Shown one piece after another: positions 19,741-28,794 of a stretch of DNA of 64,000 nucleotides (position 1 is the stretch's first letter; each line of letters begins with the position of its first letter). A model generated the notes under the pieces. That model searched no databases. It was not told the DNA's origin and was given only the letters and a program-made list of their open reading frames with translations. This DNA comes from Arthrobacter gallicola. Its GTDB lineage: Bacteria > Actinomycetota > Actinomycetes > Actinomycetales > Micrococcaceae. The stretch lies in contig NZ_JACSQD010000006.1 in NCBI RefSeq assembly GCF_014836775.1, forward strand, positions 186,001 to 250,000, given 5' to 3'. A program made the position numbers and the translations under genes.

Positions 19741-21401
19741 TGAGCGCAACAAACAAGTTCCGTCCTCCCGTGTCCGCGGCTTCCGCGGGCACGGGAGGTG
19801 CGCGGACCCCACAGACGGCAGCCGCTCTGGCGGCGCAGGGAATCACCAAAACCTTCGCCGGTGCACCGGCCCTGGCCGGAGTGGACCTGACCGTGGAACG
19901 CGGCAGCATCCACGCCCTCCTGGGCGGCAACGGCTCCGGCAAATCCACCCTGATCAAGTGCCTCGCCGGGGTTTACCAGGCCGACGCCGGAACCATATCC
20001 GTGCACGGGGAAAGCGTTCCCGCACGCCAGATGACTCCGCGCCGGGCCCGCGAAGCCGGACTGCGCTTTGTCCACCAGGACCTTGCGGTGTTCGATTCGC
20101 TGACCGTCGCCGAGAACTTTGCGCTGGATTCCGGCTTCCCCACGAACCCGGTTCAGGGCATCCGTTGGCGGGAACTGCGCAGCCGTGCGGATGAACTCCT
20201 GGATTTCTACGGCATTTCGGCGCGGGCCAGTGATCCTTTGGGATCCCTCCGCCCGAGCCAGAAAACCATGGTTGCCGTGGCCCGCGCCCTGGCGGATCAG
20301 CGGGACAGCGAATTTATTCTGCTGCTGGACGAGCCAACGGCGTCGCTGCCGGAGGACGAGTCCCGGGAGCTGATGGCGGCCCTGCGCACCAGGGCAGATC
20401 TTGGCCAGACGATCGTTCTGGTGACGCACCGCTTCGGTGAGATAGCCGAAGTCGCTGACGACGTGACGGTGTTCCGGGACGGCTCCGTCGCGGGGCTGGG
20501 GCCGGTGGCAGAAATGACCACGCCTGTCATCATCTCGATGATGTCCGGGACCGATCCTTCGCGCCCGCCCGCTCCCGGCACCCCTGCGGCCGGCACCGAT
20601 ACCCGCCCGGCGGCGCCGCCGTCGTCGTCCGATGCCACCGGCGCCCCCGTGTTTACGGGCAGCAACCTGACCCGGCATCCGCTGGCGGGAGTGGACCTGA
20701 CCGTGGAATCGGGGGAAATCGTGGGGCTGGCCGGGCTGGCAGGTTCGGGACGTTCCACTGTGCTCCGCGCCATTTTCGGCGACACCTCCCTCACCTCCGG
20801 CAGCATGACCCTGGACGGCTCACCGCACACCCCGTCCTCACCGGCGGACGCCATCCGCTCCGGAATCGCCTTTGTGCCGGAAGACCGCCACCGCGACGCC
20901 GCGTTCCTGGACCTTGCGGTGCGGGAGAATGCGTCCGCCACCGTGATCGGGCGGTATTGGCGCAGGCTCGTTATGAACCTGCGGCTGGAACGGTCCGACA
21001 CCGAGCATCTCATCACCGAGCACTCCGTCCGGACGGACGGACCGGAAGCTCCGATCGGCCGTTTGTCCGGCGGCAACCAGCAAAAGGTGATCCTCGCCCG
21101 CTGGCTGCGCCGGAACCCCAGGCTGCTCCTGCTGGATGAGCCGACCCAGGGGGTGGATGTGATGTCGCGGCAGGACATCTACCGCACCCTGCGCGGCCTG
21201 ACCGGGCAGGGCTGCGGAATTCTGGTGGCTTCCAGCGACCTGGATGAACTCGTCGAACTCTGCGACCGCGTGCTGGTCCTGGTTGATGGCCGGATCACCG
21301 CAGAGTTCAGCCCCGATCAAGCCGGGCGCGGCGAACTGGCAACGGCCGTGATGTCCGCAGCCCCTGCCCGCCCTGCCCCTCACGAAGGATCTCAAAACTG
21401 A
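19740..21401 (+). CDS. ABC transporter ATP-binding protein, two NBDs (RbsA-like)
   Basis: 553 residues with two nucleotide-binding domains. NBD1 has Walker A GGNGSGKST, Walker B LLLDEPTASLPEDE and switch His VTHR, but its signature motif is degenerate (LGSLRPSQKT instead of LSGGQ). NBD2 has Walker A GLAGSGRST, the canonical LSGGNQQK signature and LLLLDEPTQGVDV. This asymmetry is typical of RbsA/MglA-type importers. An Ala/Pro-rich linker (about residues 270-295) joins the halves. The GTG start overlaps the previous stop (TAGTG), and the stop overlaps the permease ATG (ATGA). Confidence 0.92.
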   Translation: MSATNKFRPPVSAASAGTGGARTPQTAAALAAQGITKTFAGAPALAGVDLTVERGSIHALLGGNGSGKSTLIKCLAGVYQADAGTISVHGESVPARQMTPRRAREAGLRFVHQDLAVFDSLTVAENFALDSGFPTNPVQGIRWRELRSRADELLDFYGISARASDPLGSLRPSQKTMVAVARALADQRDSEFILLLDEPTASLPEDESRELMAALRTRADLGQTIVLVTHRFGEIAEVADDVTVFRDGSVAGLGPVAEMTTPVIISMMSGTDPSRPPAPGTPAAGTDTRPAAPPSSSDATGAPVFTGSNLTRHPLAGVDLTVESGEIVGLAGLAGSGRSTVLRAIFGDTSLTSGSMTLDGSPHTPSSPADAIRSGIAFVPEDRHRDAAFLDLAVRENASATVIGRYWRRLVMNLRLERSDTEHLITEHSVRTDGPEAPIGRLSGGNQQKVILARWLRRNPRLLLLDEPTQGVDVMSRQDIYRTLRGLTGQGCGILVASSDLDELVELCDRVLVLVDGRITAEFSPDQAGRGELATAVMSAAPARPAPHEGSQN

Positions 21402-22471
21402 TGGACGCCACCCACACGCCCCCGGCCCAGTCCCCCGAAACCCGGCAGGTCCCACACCCCGGTGCTGCGGAAAATTCCCGTCCCGCACCGGACCGGCGCA
21501 GGTCAGCCCGCACCCCGCTGGGCTCGCAGCTTGAACGGTTCGCCCTGCCCCTGCTGCTGGTCCTGATCATCGTGTTCTTCGGTGTCTTTCCGGCCAGTTC
21601 CGCCCTGTTCCTCAGCACAGCCAACGTCTCGGTGGTCCTGGCCAACCAGTCCGTGGTGACGCTGGTCGCCGTCGCCCTGATCTTTCCCCTGGTAGCCGGT
21701 CACTTCGACTTCTCCGTGGGCGGCATCGCCGTGATGAGCAGCGTGGTCACTGCCGCCGCGATGGCACATTTTTCGCTTCCACTGTGGCTTTCCTGCCTGC
21801 TGGGGGTGGCCGCCGCCGCGGTGGTGGGCGCCGTCAACGGACTGCTGGTTGCCCGGTTCAAAATGAACGCGTTTGTCTCCACCCTGGGCATGGCTACGCT
21901 GCTGGGCGGACTCATCCAGTGGTACACGGGCGGACTGGCGATTATTGGTGTCGATCCGGCCTTCACCACCTTCGGCAGCAGCACCTGGCTGGGCCTGCCC
22001 CGGGTGGTGTTCGTCGTCGCGGTTTTGGTGTTCCTGGCCTGGTACCTGCTCACCCACACCCCCTTCGGCCGCTCGCTGTACGCCATTGGCTCCAACAACC
22101 GCGCGGCAGTGCTGGTGGGCCTGCCGCTGCGCCGGTACACCCAGACCGCCTTCATCCTTTCCGGAACATTGGCCGGACTAGCGGGAGTAATTCTGGCGGC
22201 ACGCACCGGCGGCGCCAACGCGGACAACGGCACCTACCTGCTGTTCCCCGCACTGGCTGCCGTCTTCCTGGGCGCGACGGCGATCCTGCCCGGCCGCTTC
22301 AACGTGGTCGGCACCGTCTTCGGGGTGCTGTTTGTGGCCGTCAGCGTCAGCGGACTGACCCTGAGCGGCGCGGCGAACTGGGTGGACCAGGTGTTCAACG
22401 GCGCGGCGCTGCTCGTCGCCGTCGGGCTCTCCAGCTACCTTGGCCGGCGCAGGTCCGGGCAGGGAACGTAA
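21401..22471 (+). CDS. ABC transporter permease (RbsC-like, BPD_transp_2)
   Basis: 356 residues: a Pro-rich N-terminal tail of about 40 residues, then 8-10 transmembrane segments. ALIFPLVAGHFDFSVGGIAVMSS and GAVNGLLVARFKMNAFVSTLGMATLLGG are the classic ribose/galactoside permease motifs, and FGRSLYAIGSNNRAAVLVGLP is the cytoplasmic loop that contacts the ATPase. Last gene of the importer operon; its ATG overlaps the ATPase stop. Confidence 0.93.
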   Translation: MDATHTPPAQSPETRQVPHPGAAENSRPAPDRRRSARTPLGSQLERFALPLLLVLIIVFFGVFPASSALFLSTANVSVVLANQSVVTLVAVALIFPLVAGHFDFSVGGIAVMSSVVTAAAMAHFSLPLWLSCLLGVAAAAVVGAVNGLLVARFKMNAFVSTLGMATLLGGLIQWYTGGLAIIGVDPAFTTFGSSTWLGLPRVVFVVAVLVFLAWYLLTHTPFGRSLYAIGSNNRAAVLVGLPLRRYTQTAFILSGTLAGLAGVILAARTGGANADNGTYLLFPALAAVFLGATAILPGRFNVVGTVFGVLFVAVSVSGLTLSGAANWVDQVFNGAALLVAVGLSSYLGRRRSGQGT

Positions 22472-22539
22472 CTGGCTGCCCGGATCAGTCCGGTCCCGCC
22501 CACCGGCGCAACACTGGAGGAACCCGGCAGCTGCTCACC

Positions 22540-22545
22540 TAAGCT
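22540..22545 (+). promoter_or_regulatory. -10 element TAAGCT of the LysR gene
   Basis: Ends 7 nt before the ATG at 22553, matching the leaderless pattern seen at other genes here. Confidence 0.45.
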
Positions 22546-22552
22546 GGCAGAC

Positions 22553-23527
22553 ATGAAGTCCATCGATCTGAACCTGCTGCCGACACTTCAGATCCTGCTC
22601 CGGCTGCGCAACGTTTCCCGGACCGCGGAACATCTGCAGCTCAGCCAGCCGGCTACCAGTGCTGCGCTCTCGCGGCTACGCCGGTATTTCGACGACGAGC
22701 TGCTGGTCCGCTCCGGCAGGCACTACGAGCTGACGCCGCTGGCCCAGGACCTGGTTCCCCTGGTGGATGAGGCGCTGCTGAGCCTGGACCGGGTCACCGG
22801 CATCCGGAACCGGTTCGAACCGGCAACCAGCGACCGGGAATTCGTCATCGCCGCCTCGGACTATGTTGCCGCCATGGTGGCCGAGCCGCTGCGCCGGGTC
22901 CTGCAGCTTGAGGCGCCGGGGGTCAGCGTGGACATCATCCCCACCTCCATGGTGCGGGTGGACCAGTCCGACTTCACCCGCTGGGATCTGATTGTGGGCC
23001 CCACCGGGTACTCCTTTCCCGGCAGCAAAAAAGCAGTGTTCCGCGACAGTTTTGTGGCGGTGGTTGATTCCGGCAACCCGGTCCTGGACCGGGACCCGCT
23101 GCACGCAGCGGATCTGGGCGGACTGCCGCACGCGGTGGGCTACTTCGGGGAGTCCATCAAAACCCCGGCGGACCTCTTCTGGGAAACCCTGGGGATCGAG
23201 CGGAAGGTCGCCGCGCATGTCTCCGGACTGCTGGCGCTGCCGCTGCTGGTCGAGGGGACGGACCTGGTGGCTCTGCTGCCCAAAATGCTTGCCCTGAAAG
23301 CGCAGCGCGGAGCGAACATCTCCCTGATCGAGTTCCCGGTGGAATCCGAACCAGTGCTGGTCGAAGCCATGTTCTGGCATCCCAGCCGCACCGAAGATCC
23401 AGCCAACCTGTGGCTCCGTTCGGTGGTCCAGCGGGCCTGCGCGCAGCTGCACGAAAACCTGGCAATCTCCCACCGGGACAGGTCAGTCATTCGTTCCGCG
23501 ACTATCGACGGCGTCGATACCCGGTAG
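22553..23527 (+). CDS. LysR family transcriptional regulator (NodD-like)
   Basis: 324 residues. Residues 1-65 are the winged HTH (DLNLLPTLQILLRLRNVSRTAEHL, LSQPATSAALSRLRRYFDD), and the rest is the effector-binding domain. SIDLNLL at the N-terminus and a C-terminal HPSRTEDPANLWLR are typical of the NodD/NahR/LinR branch, whose ligands are often aromatic acids. It stands between the ABC operon and the SDR-MFS pair and near the aromatic catabolic operon that converges from the right; control of the latter genes is inferred. Confidence 0.88.
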   Translation: MKSIDLNLLPTLQILLRLRNVSRTAEHLQLSQPATSAALSRLRRYFDDELLVRSGRHYELTPLAQDLVPLVDEALLSLDRVTGIRNRFEPATSDREFVIAASDYVAAMVAEPLRRVLQLEAPGVSVDIIPTSMVRVDQSDFTRWDLIVGPTGYSFPGSKKAVFRDSFVAVVDSGNPVLDRDPLHAADLGGLPHAVGYFGESIKTPADLFWETLGIERKVAAHVSGLLALPLLVEGTDLVALLPKMLALKAQRGANISLIEFPVESEPVLVEAMFWHPSRTEDPANLWLRSVVQRACAQLHENLAISHRDRSVIRSATIDGVDTR

Positions 23528-23576
23528 ATCAAAAACGGCGTTCACCGGATGCCTGAGTGCTGGCAGAGTTGCGCAC

Positions 23577-24386
23577 ATGACCGATTTTCTGCGTTCCGGC
23601 AGACCGGAACGCCGTGGCCGCCTGACCGGTAAAACCGCCATCATCACCGGTACCGGCAGCGGTCAGGGCCGCGCCGCGGCTCTGGCCTTCGCCGCGGAAG
23701 GCGCCGTCGTTATCGGCTGCGATATTGACGCCGACGGCGCCGAAGAGACCGTCCGGCAGGTGCACCAGGCAGGCGGCCGGATGAGCAGCACCCACCCGGT
23801 GGACCTCACCAGCGAGGACGCCGTGGCCGCCTGGGCCGCGCAGGTCTCCACGGAGCACCCGGCCGTGGATATTCTCTACGCCAATGCGGCGGCCACCCGG
23901 TTCGCACCGGTCGAGGATCTCACGTTCGCCGACTGGAAATGGAACGTTGCCCACGAGATGGATGTGGTGTTCCTTCCGGTCAAATACTTCTGGAGGAACC
24001 TTGCGTCCTCCGGGAATGCCGCGGTTGTCCTGGTCGGCTCCACCGCAGGAGTCACCGGGTCCGTGACCAACGGCCGGTTGGCGCACACCGCCACCAAGGG
24101 CGCCGTCGTCGCCATTACCAAACAGCTTGCGGCGGAAGGCGCACCGCTGGGCATCCGGGTCAACACCGTCAGCCCCGGCATGATCCGCACGCCCGCCACC
24201 GAGGGGGACCTGCTCAGTGCAGACCACCCGATGAACGCGATCGCCGGGCACATTCCGCTGGGCCGCATCGGCTCCCCGGAGGAGGTTGCCAGCTGTGCGC
24301 TGTTTCTCGCCTCGGATGAGGCCTCCTACGTCACCGGGGTAAACCTGATGGTGGACGGCGGCTGGTCGGCAGTGCTGCCCGGCTGA
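23577..24386 (+). CDS. SDR family oxidoreductase with His in place of catalytic Tyr
   Basis: 269-residue Rossmann oxidoreductase with TGTGSGQG cofactor loop, D(I)D acidic end of beta-2 favouring NAD, VGSTAG serine region and the PGMIRTP motif. The usual YxxxK is HTATK: H170 (codon 24084-24086) replaces the catalytic tyrosine while K174 is kept. A subfamily with this change is known to occur, but its activity is unclear. The last residues (VTGVNLMVDGGW) are standard. It is followed after 38 bp by an MFS gene, probably co-transcribed, and may act on an intermediate of the neighbouring aromatic pathway. Confidence 0.85.
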   Translation: MTDFLRSGRPERRGRLTGKTAIITGTGSGQGRAAALAFAAEGAVVIGCDIDADGAEETVRQVHQAGGRMSSTHPVDLTSEDAVAAWAAQVSTEHPAVDILYANAAATRFAPVEDLTFADWKWNVAHEMDVVFLPVKYFWRNLASSGNAAVVLVGSTAGVTGSVTNGRLAHTATKGAVVAITKQLAAEGAPLGIRVNTVSPGMIRTPATEGDLLSADHPMNAIAGHIPLGRIGSPEEVASCALFLASDEASYVTGVNLMVDGGWSAVLPG

Positions 24387-24424
24387 CGCCGGGCGGCTTT
24401 CCATTAAAAGAGAGGGTTTCAAGG

Positions 24425-25705
24425 ATGAAACCAGCGTTTCCGCGCACCGATAGCGCGCGGCCTGAATTTACCAGGGGCTGGCCGGCCTTGCTGTTCGCTA
24501 CCGTGGGAGCAGGTGTCGGGTTCAGCTGTCTGGGCTATATCCTCGGCCCGCTGGTGGTCCCGCTGCAGGAGGAGTTCGGCTGGGGCCGCGGAGAGATCAC
24601 CCAAACCAGCCTGTGGAGTTCATTGGGCATGGCCGCTGCCCTCCCGCTGCTGGGCCGGCTCCTGGACCGCTACGGCGTCCGGCGGATTGCCTGGATCTCG
24701 CTGCCCCTCTTCGCCGCAGTGCTGTTCCTGCTCAGCCGGTTCGATTCGACGCTGCTGCTCTTCCTGACGCTCTACGCGCTGGCCGGAATCATCGGCGTCG
24801 GAACCTCGGCAGTGACCTACTCCAAGGCAGTAGTGGAGCGTTTCCATAAGCACCGCGGACTGGCTTTGGGCATCATGGCAACCGGGCTGGGGGCCGCGGG
24901 GCTGCTCCTGCCGCCCCTCATGGGAACCGTGATCGCAGCCTACGGCTGGCGCGGCGCTTACCTCACCATGAGCGTCCTGGCCCTCGCGCCGCTGCTCATC
25001 CTGGCGGTTATCCGGCTCACCCCCTCCGACGCCGGTTCCACCCCGTCGGCCGTTTCCGCTGGTCACCTGCCAGGGCTCAGCCGCGGTCAGGCGCTGCGCA
25101 ACCGGGAATTCTGGACGCTGATCGCCGCGTTTTTCGTTCTCGGGTGGGCGCTGCTGACCATGGTGCCGCACTTCGTGCCGATGCTCATCGACAACGGCGT
25201 CGCCCCGGTGCAGGCAGCACTGCTGTCCTCACTCATCGGCGTGGGAACGGTTATCGGCCGGCCCATTGTTGGCTGGCTCCTGGACCGGTTCTATGCCACT
25301 TATGTAGCAGTGCCGCTCTTCCTGGCAGCAGCAGCCGGGTGCCTGCTGCTCCTCTTCGGCGGTGCCGGGTTCGCTCCCCTGACTGCTGTGCTGATTGGAA
25401 TCGGCTTTGGCGCGGAAATCGATTTGATGTCCTATCTCAGCTCCCGGTACTTCGGTCAACGGGACTTCGGGGCGCTCTACAGCTACGTCTACAGTGCCTT
25501 TATGATCGGCAGCGCCTTCGGGCCGGTTACGGCCGGCTACCTGTTCGATGCCCGGCAGTCCTACAACATTCCCCTGATCATTGCCGCAGCGTTCCTGGTG
25601 CTCGGATCAGCGGTACTGCTGACGCTGCCGCGGTTTGACCGCGTTCCGGACGGCGGCACCGTCGCCGGGCGCGAGGATCAGGCAGCAGTGGCCAGCGGTT
25701 CATAG
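24425..25705 (+). CDS. MFS transporter (monocarboxylate/OFA-like)
   Basis: 426 residues, twelve predicted hydrophobic segments in two six-helix halves with a central polar loop around residues 200-222. The first half has GRLLDRYGVRR (motif A) and a second GWLLDRFYATYVA copy in the second half. GYILGPLVVPLQEEFGWGRGEIT resembles the first helix of monocarboxylate/oxalate-formate type carriers. The context (SDR, LysR, aromatic operon) suggests uptake of an aromatic or short organic acid. Closed by a terminator shared with the opposite operon. Confidence 0.87.
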   Translation: MKPAFPRTDSARPEFTRGWPALLFATVGAGVGFSCLGYILGPLVVPLQEEFGWGRGEITQTSLWSSLGMAAALPLLGRLLDRYGVRRIAWISLPLFAAVLFLLSRFDSTLLLFLTLYALAGIIGVGTSAVTYSKAVVERFHKHRGLALGIMATGLGAAGLLLPPLMGTVIAAYGWRGAYLTMSVLALAPLLILAVIRLTPSDAGSTPSAVSAGHLPGLSRGQALRNREFWTLIAAFFVLGWALLTMVPHFVPMLIDNGVAPVQAALLSSLIGVGTVIGRPIVGWLLDRFYATYVAVPLFLAAAAGCLLLLFGGAGFAPLTAVLIGIGFGAEIDLMSYLSSRYFGQRDFGALYSYVYSAFMIGSAFGPVTAGYLFDARQSYNIPLIIAAAFLVLGSAVLLTLPRFDRVPDGGTVAGREDQAAVASGS

Positions 25706-25713
25706 AACAGATT

Positions 25714-25760
25714 CGAAAAGCGTGGGCCCGCCCCTCTTTGGGACGGGCCCACGCTTTTCG
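25714..25760. terminator. Bidirectional terminator between MFS and SDR genes
   Basis: Perfect 17-bp stem (25714-25730 with 25744-25760), A-rich on one flank and T-rich on the other, between converging transcription units. Confidence 0.88.
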
Positions 25761-25809
25761 GGTTTCCCGGTTACGCCGGGCGGCTGGGGTTCAGCGACCC
25801 TCTACCAGT

Positions 25810-26610
25810 TCAGCGCAGCGCGTCCGAGATGGACTTCGCGCCGCCATGGGAGGTCTGGCCGCCGTCGACCGGTATTTCAGCTCCGGTGACATAAGAGGAG
25901 AGCGGGCTGAGCAGGAAGGCGACCACGCTGGCCACCTCGTCCGGCTGCCCGGTCCGGCCCAGCGGAGTTTCGGCCAAGTTTGCTTCCCGGAACGCCGGTT
26001 TGGCACTGGCAGTCATGGGCGTTTCGATGAAGCCGGGGTGGACCATGTTCACCCGGATGCCGCGCGCCCCCAGCTCCCCCGCTGCCACCTTGGACACTCC
26101 GCGAAGCGCCCATTTGCTGGCGGTGTAGGCCAGCGGATAGTGCGCGGTCAGGCCGGCGGCGGACCCCACGTTAACAATTGAGCTGCCGCTTTCCATCAGC
26201 GGTGCCAGCGCCTGGATTCCCAGCAGCGCTCCGGCCACGTTGACGTCGTAAACCCGGTGCAGATCCGCCGGGGACAGTTCCCCCAGCCGTTTGCGTTCGG
26301 TGATGCCCGCGTTATTCACCAGGCCGTCCACCCGGCCGTACTTCTCCCGCAGGTGCCCGGCGAGCGCCGCCCACCCGCCCTCGTCGGCCACATCCAGCTG
26401 GTGGTAGTCCAGTGTGCCGGGTCCCGGTGAGGGTGCGGCGGCCAGCCCGGCAGCCAGGTCGGTGGCCACCACCTGCGCACCGCAGGCAGAAAGCAGCCGC
26501 ACGGCAGCTGCACCCTGCCCCTGCGCCGCACCGGTAACAACCACAACCCGGCCGTCCAGGCCGAAAGGGTTGGCCCGGACGGCCGGATGCAGCGGGTCGG
26601 ATGGGTTCAC
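25810..26610 (-). CDS. SDR family oxidoreductase (last gene of aromatic operon)
   Basis: 266 residues with [20 protein letters not shown] and the intact YTASK catalytic pair. The N-terminal [16 protein letters not shown] extension is unusual but short. GTG 26610 is the start; it overlaps the stop of the upstream FAH-family gene (GTGA), so the gene belongs to the operon. It could oxidise or reduce an alcohol/ketone intermediate of the pathway; substrate unknown. Confidence 0.86.
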   Translation of the reverse strand: MNPSDPLHPAVRANPFGLDGRVVVVTGAAQGQGAAAVRLLSACGAQVVATDLAAGLAAAPSPGPGTLDYHQLDVADEGGWAALAGHLREKYGRVDGLVNNAGITERKRLGELSPADLHRVYDVNVAGALLGIQALAPLMESGSSIVNVGSAAGLTAHYPLAYTASKWALRGVSKVAAGELGARGIRVNMVHPGFIETPMTASAKPAFREANLAETPLGRTGQPDEVASVVAFLLSPLSSYVTGAEIPVDGGQTSHGGAKSISDALR

Positions 26611-27632
26611 TGACCAGCCACCGCGGCGGCGTAGTTCCGCTGCAGCCGCGGCCGGGGGCGGGCCCGGACCAGCGTCTGGGCCTCACGGCGGGCGCCGATG
26701 GTGTTGGTGATGCTGCCGATTCCCTCCACTGTCATGGTGACGGTATCGCCGGTCTGCAGCGGCGGCGGGGTCTGCGCGCCGTTGCGTCCCCACAACTCGG
26801 CCAGGCAGCCGCTGCCGCAGGTGCCGGAACCCAGGACGTCGCCCGGGACCACGCGCGAGTCCTGCGAGGCGTAGGCCACCAGCTCGGCAAACGGCCAGCC
26901 CATGTTGGAAAGCAGGTCCTCCCCGATCCGGACTCCATTGACCTCCACCCTCATCCCCAGGCCCAGGAACCCCTCGGCGTCGTGCCGGTCCTCGAATTCG
27001 TCTGCCGTCACGATCCACGGGCCCAGCGTGCCGGCAAAGTCCTTGCCCTTGCACGGGCCCAGGCTGACCTTCATTTCGCGGCGCTGCAGGTCACGGGCGG
27101 ACCAGTCGTTAAAGATGGTGTACCCGAAGATGTGCCGGTGTGCTTCCTCCACGGTGAGGTTGCTGCCGGAGCTTCCCGGCACGTGGCCGATGACGGCCGC
27201 CACCTCAGTCTCGAAGTCCAGCTGGCTGCAGCCGGCGGGGATGGGAATGTCCTCGCCCGTGGCCCGGATGGTGTGCGGGTTGGTGAAGTAGAAGGTGGGC
27301 GCCTGGTACCACTCCTCCACTACCCCGGCTGCACCATCGATGCTGATCCGCATGCCCTCCACATGCTCTTCGAACGCCACGAAATCGCGGAGAGTGCCGG
27401 GAACCAACGGCGCCAGCAGCACGACGGCGGAAAGCGGCTTGGGTGCAAGGGCACCTCCAGCCGCGCTGGCCACGCCCGCGACGGTGCGCTCGGCGATCCG
27501 CAGGGTTTCCTCCAGCCCGGCGGCCAGCAGATCGTTGGTCGTCTGCCCGTCAGGAAGCGGGTATGCACGGTCCCCGTGGATAAAGCCGGAGCGGACCTCG
27601 CCGTCGTCATTCCAGCGTGCAATCTTGACCAT
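26607..27632 (-). CDS. Fumarylacetoacetate hydrolase family protein (FAH copy 1)
   Basis: 341 residues starting [10 protein letters not shown], after an AAGGAA ribosome site. The FAH C-terminal fold is seen from about residue 95: [13 protein letters not shown] and IFNDWSARD carry metal-site acidic residues, and SGTCGSGC with [12 protein letters not shown] closes the barrel. Members cleave C-C bonds in beta-dicarbonyl-like acids or decarboxylate/hydrate meta-cleavage products. It is paralogous to, but clearly different from, FAH copy 2 in the same operon, so two successive steps may be covered. The gap to the previous gene is 22 bp; it overlaps the following SDR. Confidence 0.88.
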   Translation of the reverse strand: MVKIARWNDDGEVRSGFIHGDRAYPLPDGQTTNDLLAAGLEETLRIAERTVAGVASAAGGALAPKPLSAVVLLAPLVPGTLRDFVAFEEHVEGMRISIDGAAGVVEEWYQAPTFYFTNPHTIRATGEDIPIPAGCSQLDFETEVAAVIGHVPGSSGSNLTVEEAHRHIFGYTIFNDWSARDLQRREMKVSLGPCKGKDFAGTLGPWIVTADEFEDRHDAEGFLGLGMRVEVNGVRIGEDLLSNMGWPFAELVAYASQDSRVVPGDVLGSGTCGSGCLAELWGRNGAQTPPPLQTGDTVTMTVEGIGSITNTIGARREAQTLVRARPRPRLQRNYAAAVAGQ

Positions 27633-27654
27633 GGTGATTCCTTTCCTTCCCGGC

Positions 27655-28794
27655 TCAGGAAGCCGGGGTGTGTTCAGCGGCCAGTCCGGCGCGGATGCCG
27701 AGGGCAGCGGCGTTGCCGGCGAGGATGAGGTGCTCGTCCTCACCGGTCAGGCCGGCAGCACGGACTTCACCCACCGGGTCTTCCGTGCCCATATCGAACG
27801 GGTAGTCGGAGCCGAGCAAAACCCGGCCGGCCCCTGCGGTCTCCGCCAGTACCCGGAGTTCCGCGGGGCTGTGAATGAGCGAATCGAACCAGATCTTCCG
27901 CAGGTAGGACGACGGCGGTGCGGCGCATCCGCGCGCTTCCGGACGGACCTTCCAGGCCCGGTCGGAGCGCCCCAGCGTGGTGGGCAGGTAACCGCCGCCA
28001 TGGGCGGCAATCAGTTTGAGCCCGGGGTACCGGTCCAGGACCCCGGCGAAAATCAGGTGGGACAGTGCCACCGCGTTTTCCGCCGGCTGGGCCACGGTGT
28101 TGGAAAGGTAGAACCGGTCCAGCCGTTCATCGAGCGAGCATCCGAAGGGATGCAGGAAAACAAGCGCCCCAAGTTCTTCGGCACGGGCCCAGAACGGCTC
28201 CAGCCGTGGGTCCGAGAGTTCCACCGTTCCGGCATTCGGTCCGGTATCCGTTCCGGTGCCGGAACTGCCCGGGGCGTAGGAACCCAGTCCCACACCCAGC
28301 AGCCCGCACTCCAGCACCGCGTGCTCCAGCGCAGCCACCATCAGGTCCGGGTGCTGCAGGGGAACCAGTCCCAACCCTGCCAGCCGGTCTGGAGCGGCAG
28401 CCACCAGTTCCTGCACGGCCGTATTGGCACGGCGGGCGATGTCCGCTGCGAGCTCCGGTTCGGCAAAGTAGTAATAGTGGGACGGCGACGGCGAGACCAG
28501 CTGCACGTCAACGCCGGCAGCATCCATGTCCGCCAGCCGGCGGGAAAGATCCACCAGCTGCGGCCAGCGCTGCTTGATCATGGCGCCGGAGGCCGCGAGT
28601 GACTCCGGGCCCTGGCGGCGGGCATCAAGTGCCTGCGCGGCGGCAAATTCCTCCGGCGCGGACTCGGCAGCGTACTGTGCCAGCGCGGGCAGCAGAACGT
28701 GCGCATGAACGTCAACCACCGGGGACTGAGACGCTGACTGAGACTGAGACGTTGGCTGAGACTGAGGCACGGGAGCAGACTGAGTATCGGTCAT
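27655..28794 (-). CDS. Amidohydrolase family 2 (ACMSD-like decarboxylase)
   Basis: 379 residues, TIM-barrel metal enzyme of the amidohydrolase-2 family: VVDVHAHVLLP gives the first metal His pair, FLHPFG and AAHGGGYLP further ligands, and LLGSDYPFDMG the final Asp. Relatives decarboxylate aminocarboxymuconate semialdehyde, salicylate- or resorcylate-type acids, or hydrolyse ring-cleavage products. The first 30 residues are a Ser/Gln-rich tail encoded by a short repetitive stretch. ATG 28794 overlaps the stop of the FAD monooxygenase gene (ATGA). A non-oxidative decarboxylation step in an aromatic route is a reasonable inference. Confidence 0.85.
   Translation of the reverse strand: MTDTQSAPVPQSQPTSQSQSASQSPVVDVHAHVLLPALAQYAAESAPEEFAAAQALDARRQGPESLAASGAMIKQRWPQLVDLSRRLADMDAAGVDVQLVSPSPSHYYYFAEPELAADIARRANTAVQELVAAAPDRLAGLGLVPLQHPDLMVAALEHAVLECGLLGVGLGSYAPGSSGTGTDTGPNAGTVELSDPRLEPFWARAEELGALVFLHPFGCSLDERLDRFYLSNTVAQPAENAVALSHLIFAGVLDRYPGLKLIAAHGGGYLPTTLGRSDRAWKVRPEARGCAAPPSSYLRKIWFDSLIHSPAELRVLAETAGAGRVLLGSDYPFDMGTEDPVGEVRAAGLTGEDEHLILAGNAAALGIRAGLAAEHTPAS
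28722..28785 (-). repeat. CTGAGACT-rich repetitive stretch
   Basis: Imperfect direct repeats based on ACTGAGAC / CTGAGACT encode the SQ-rich N-terminal tail (QSQPTSQSQSASQSP) of the amidohydrolase. Confidence 0.7.
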
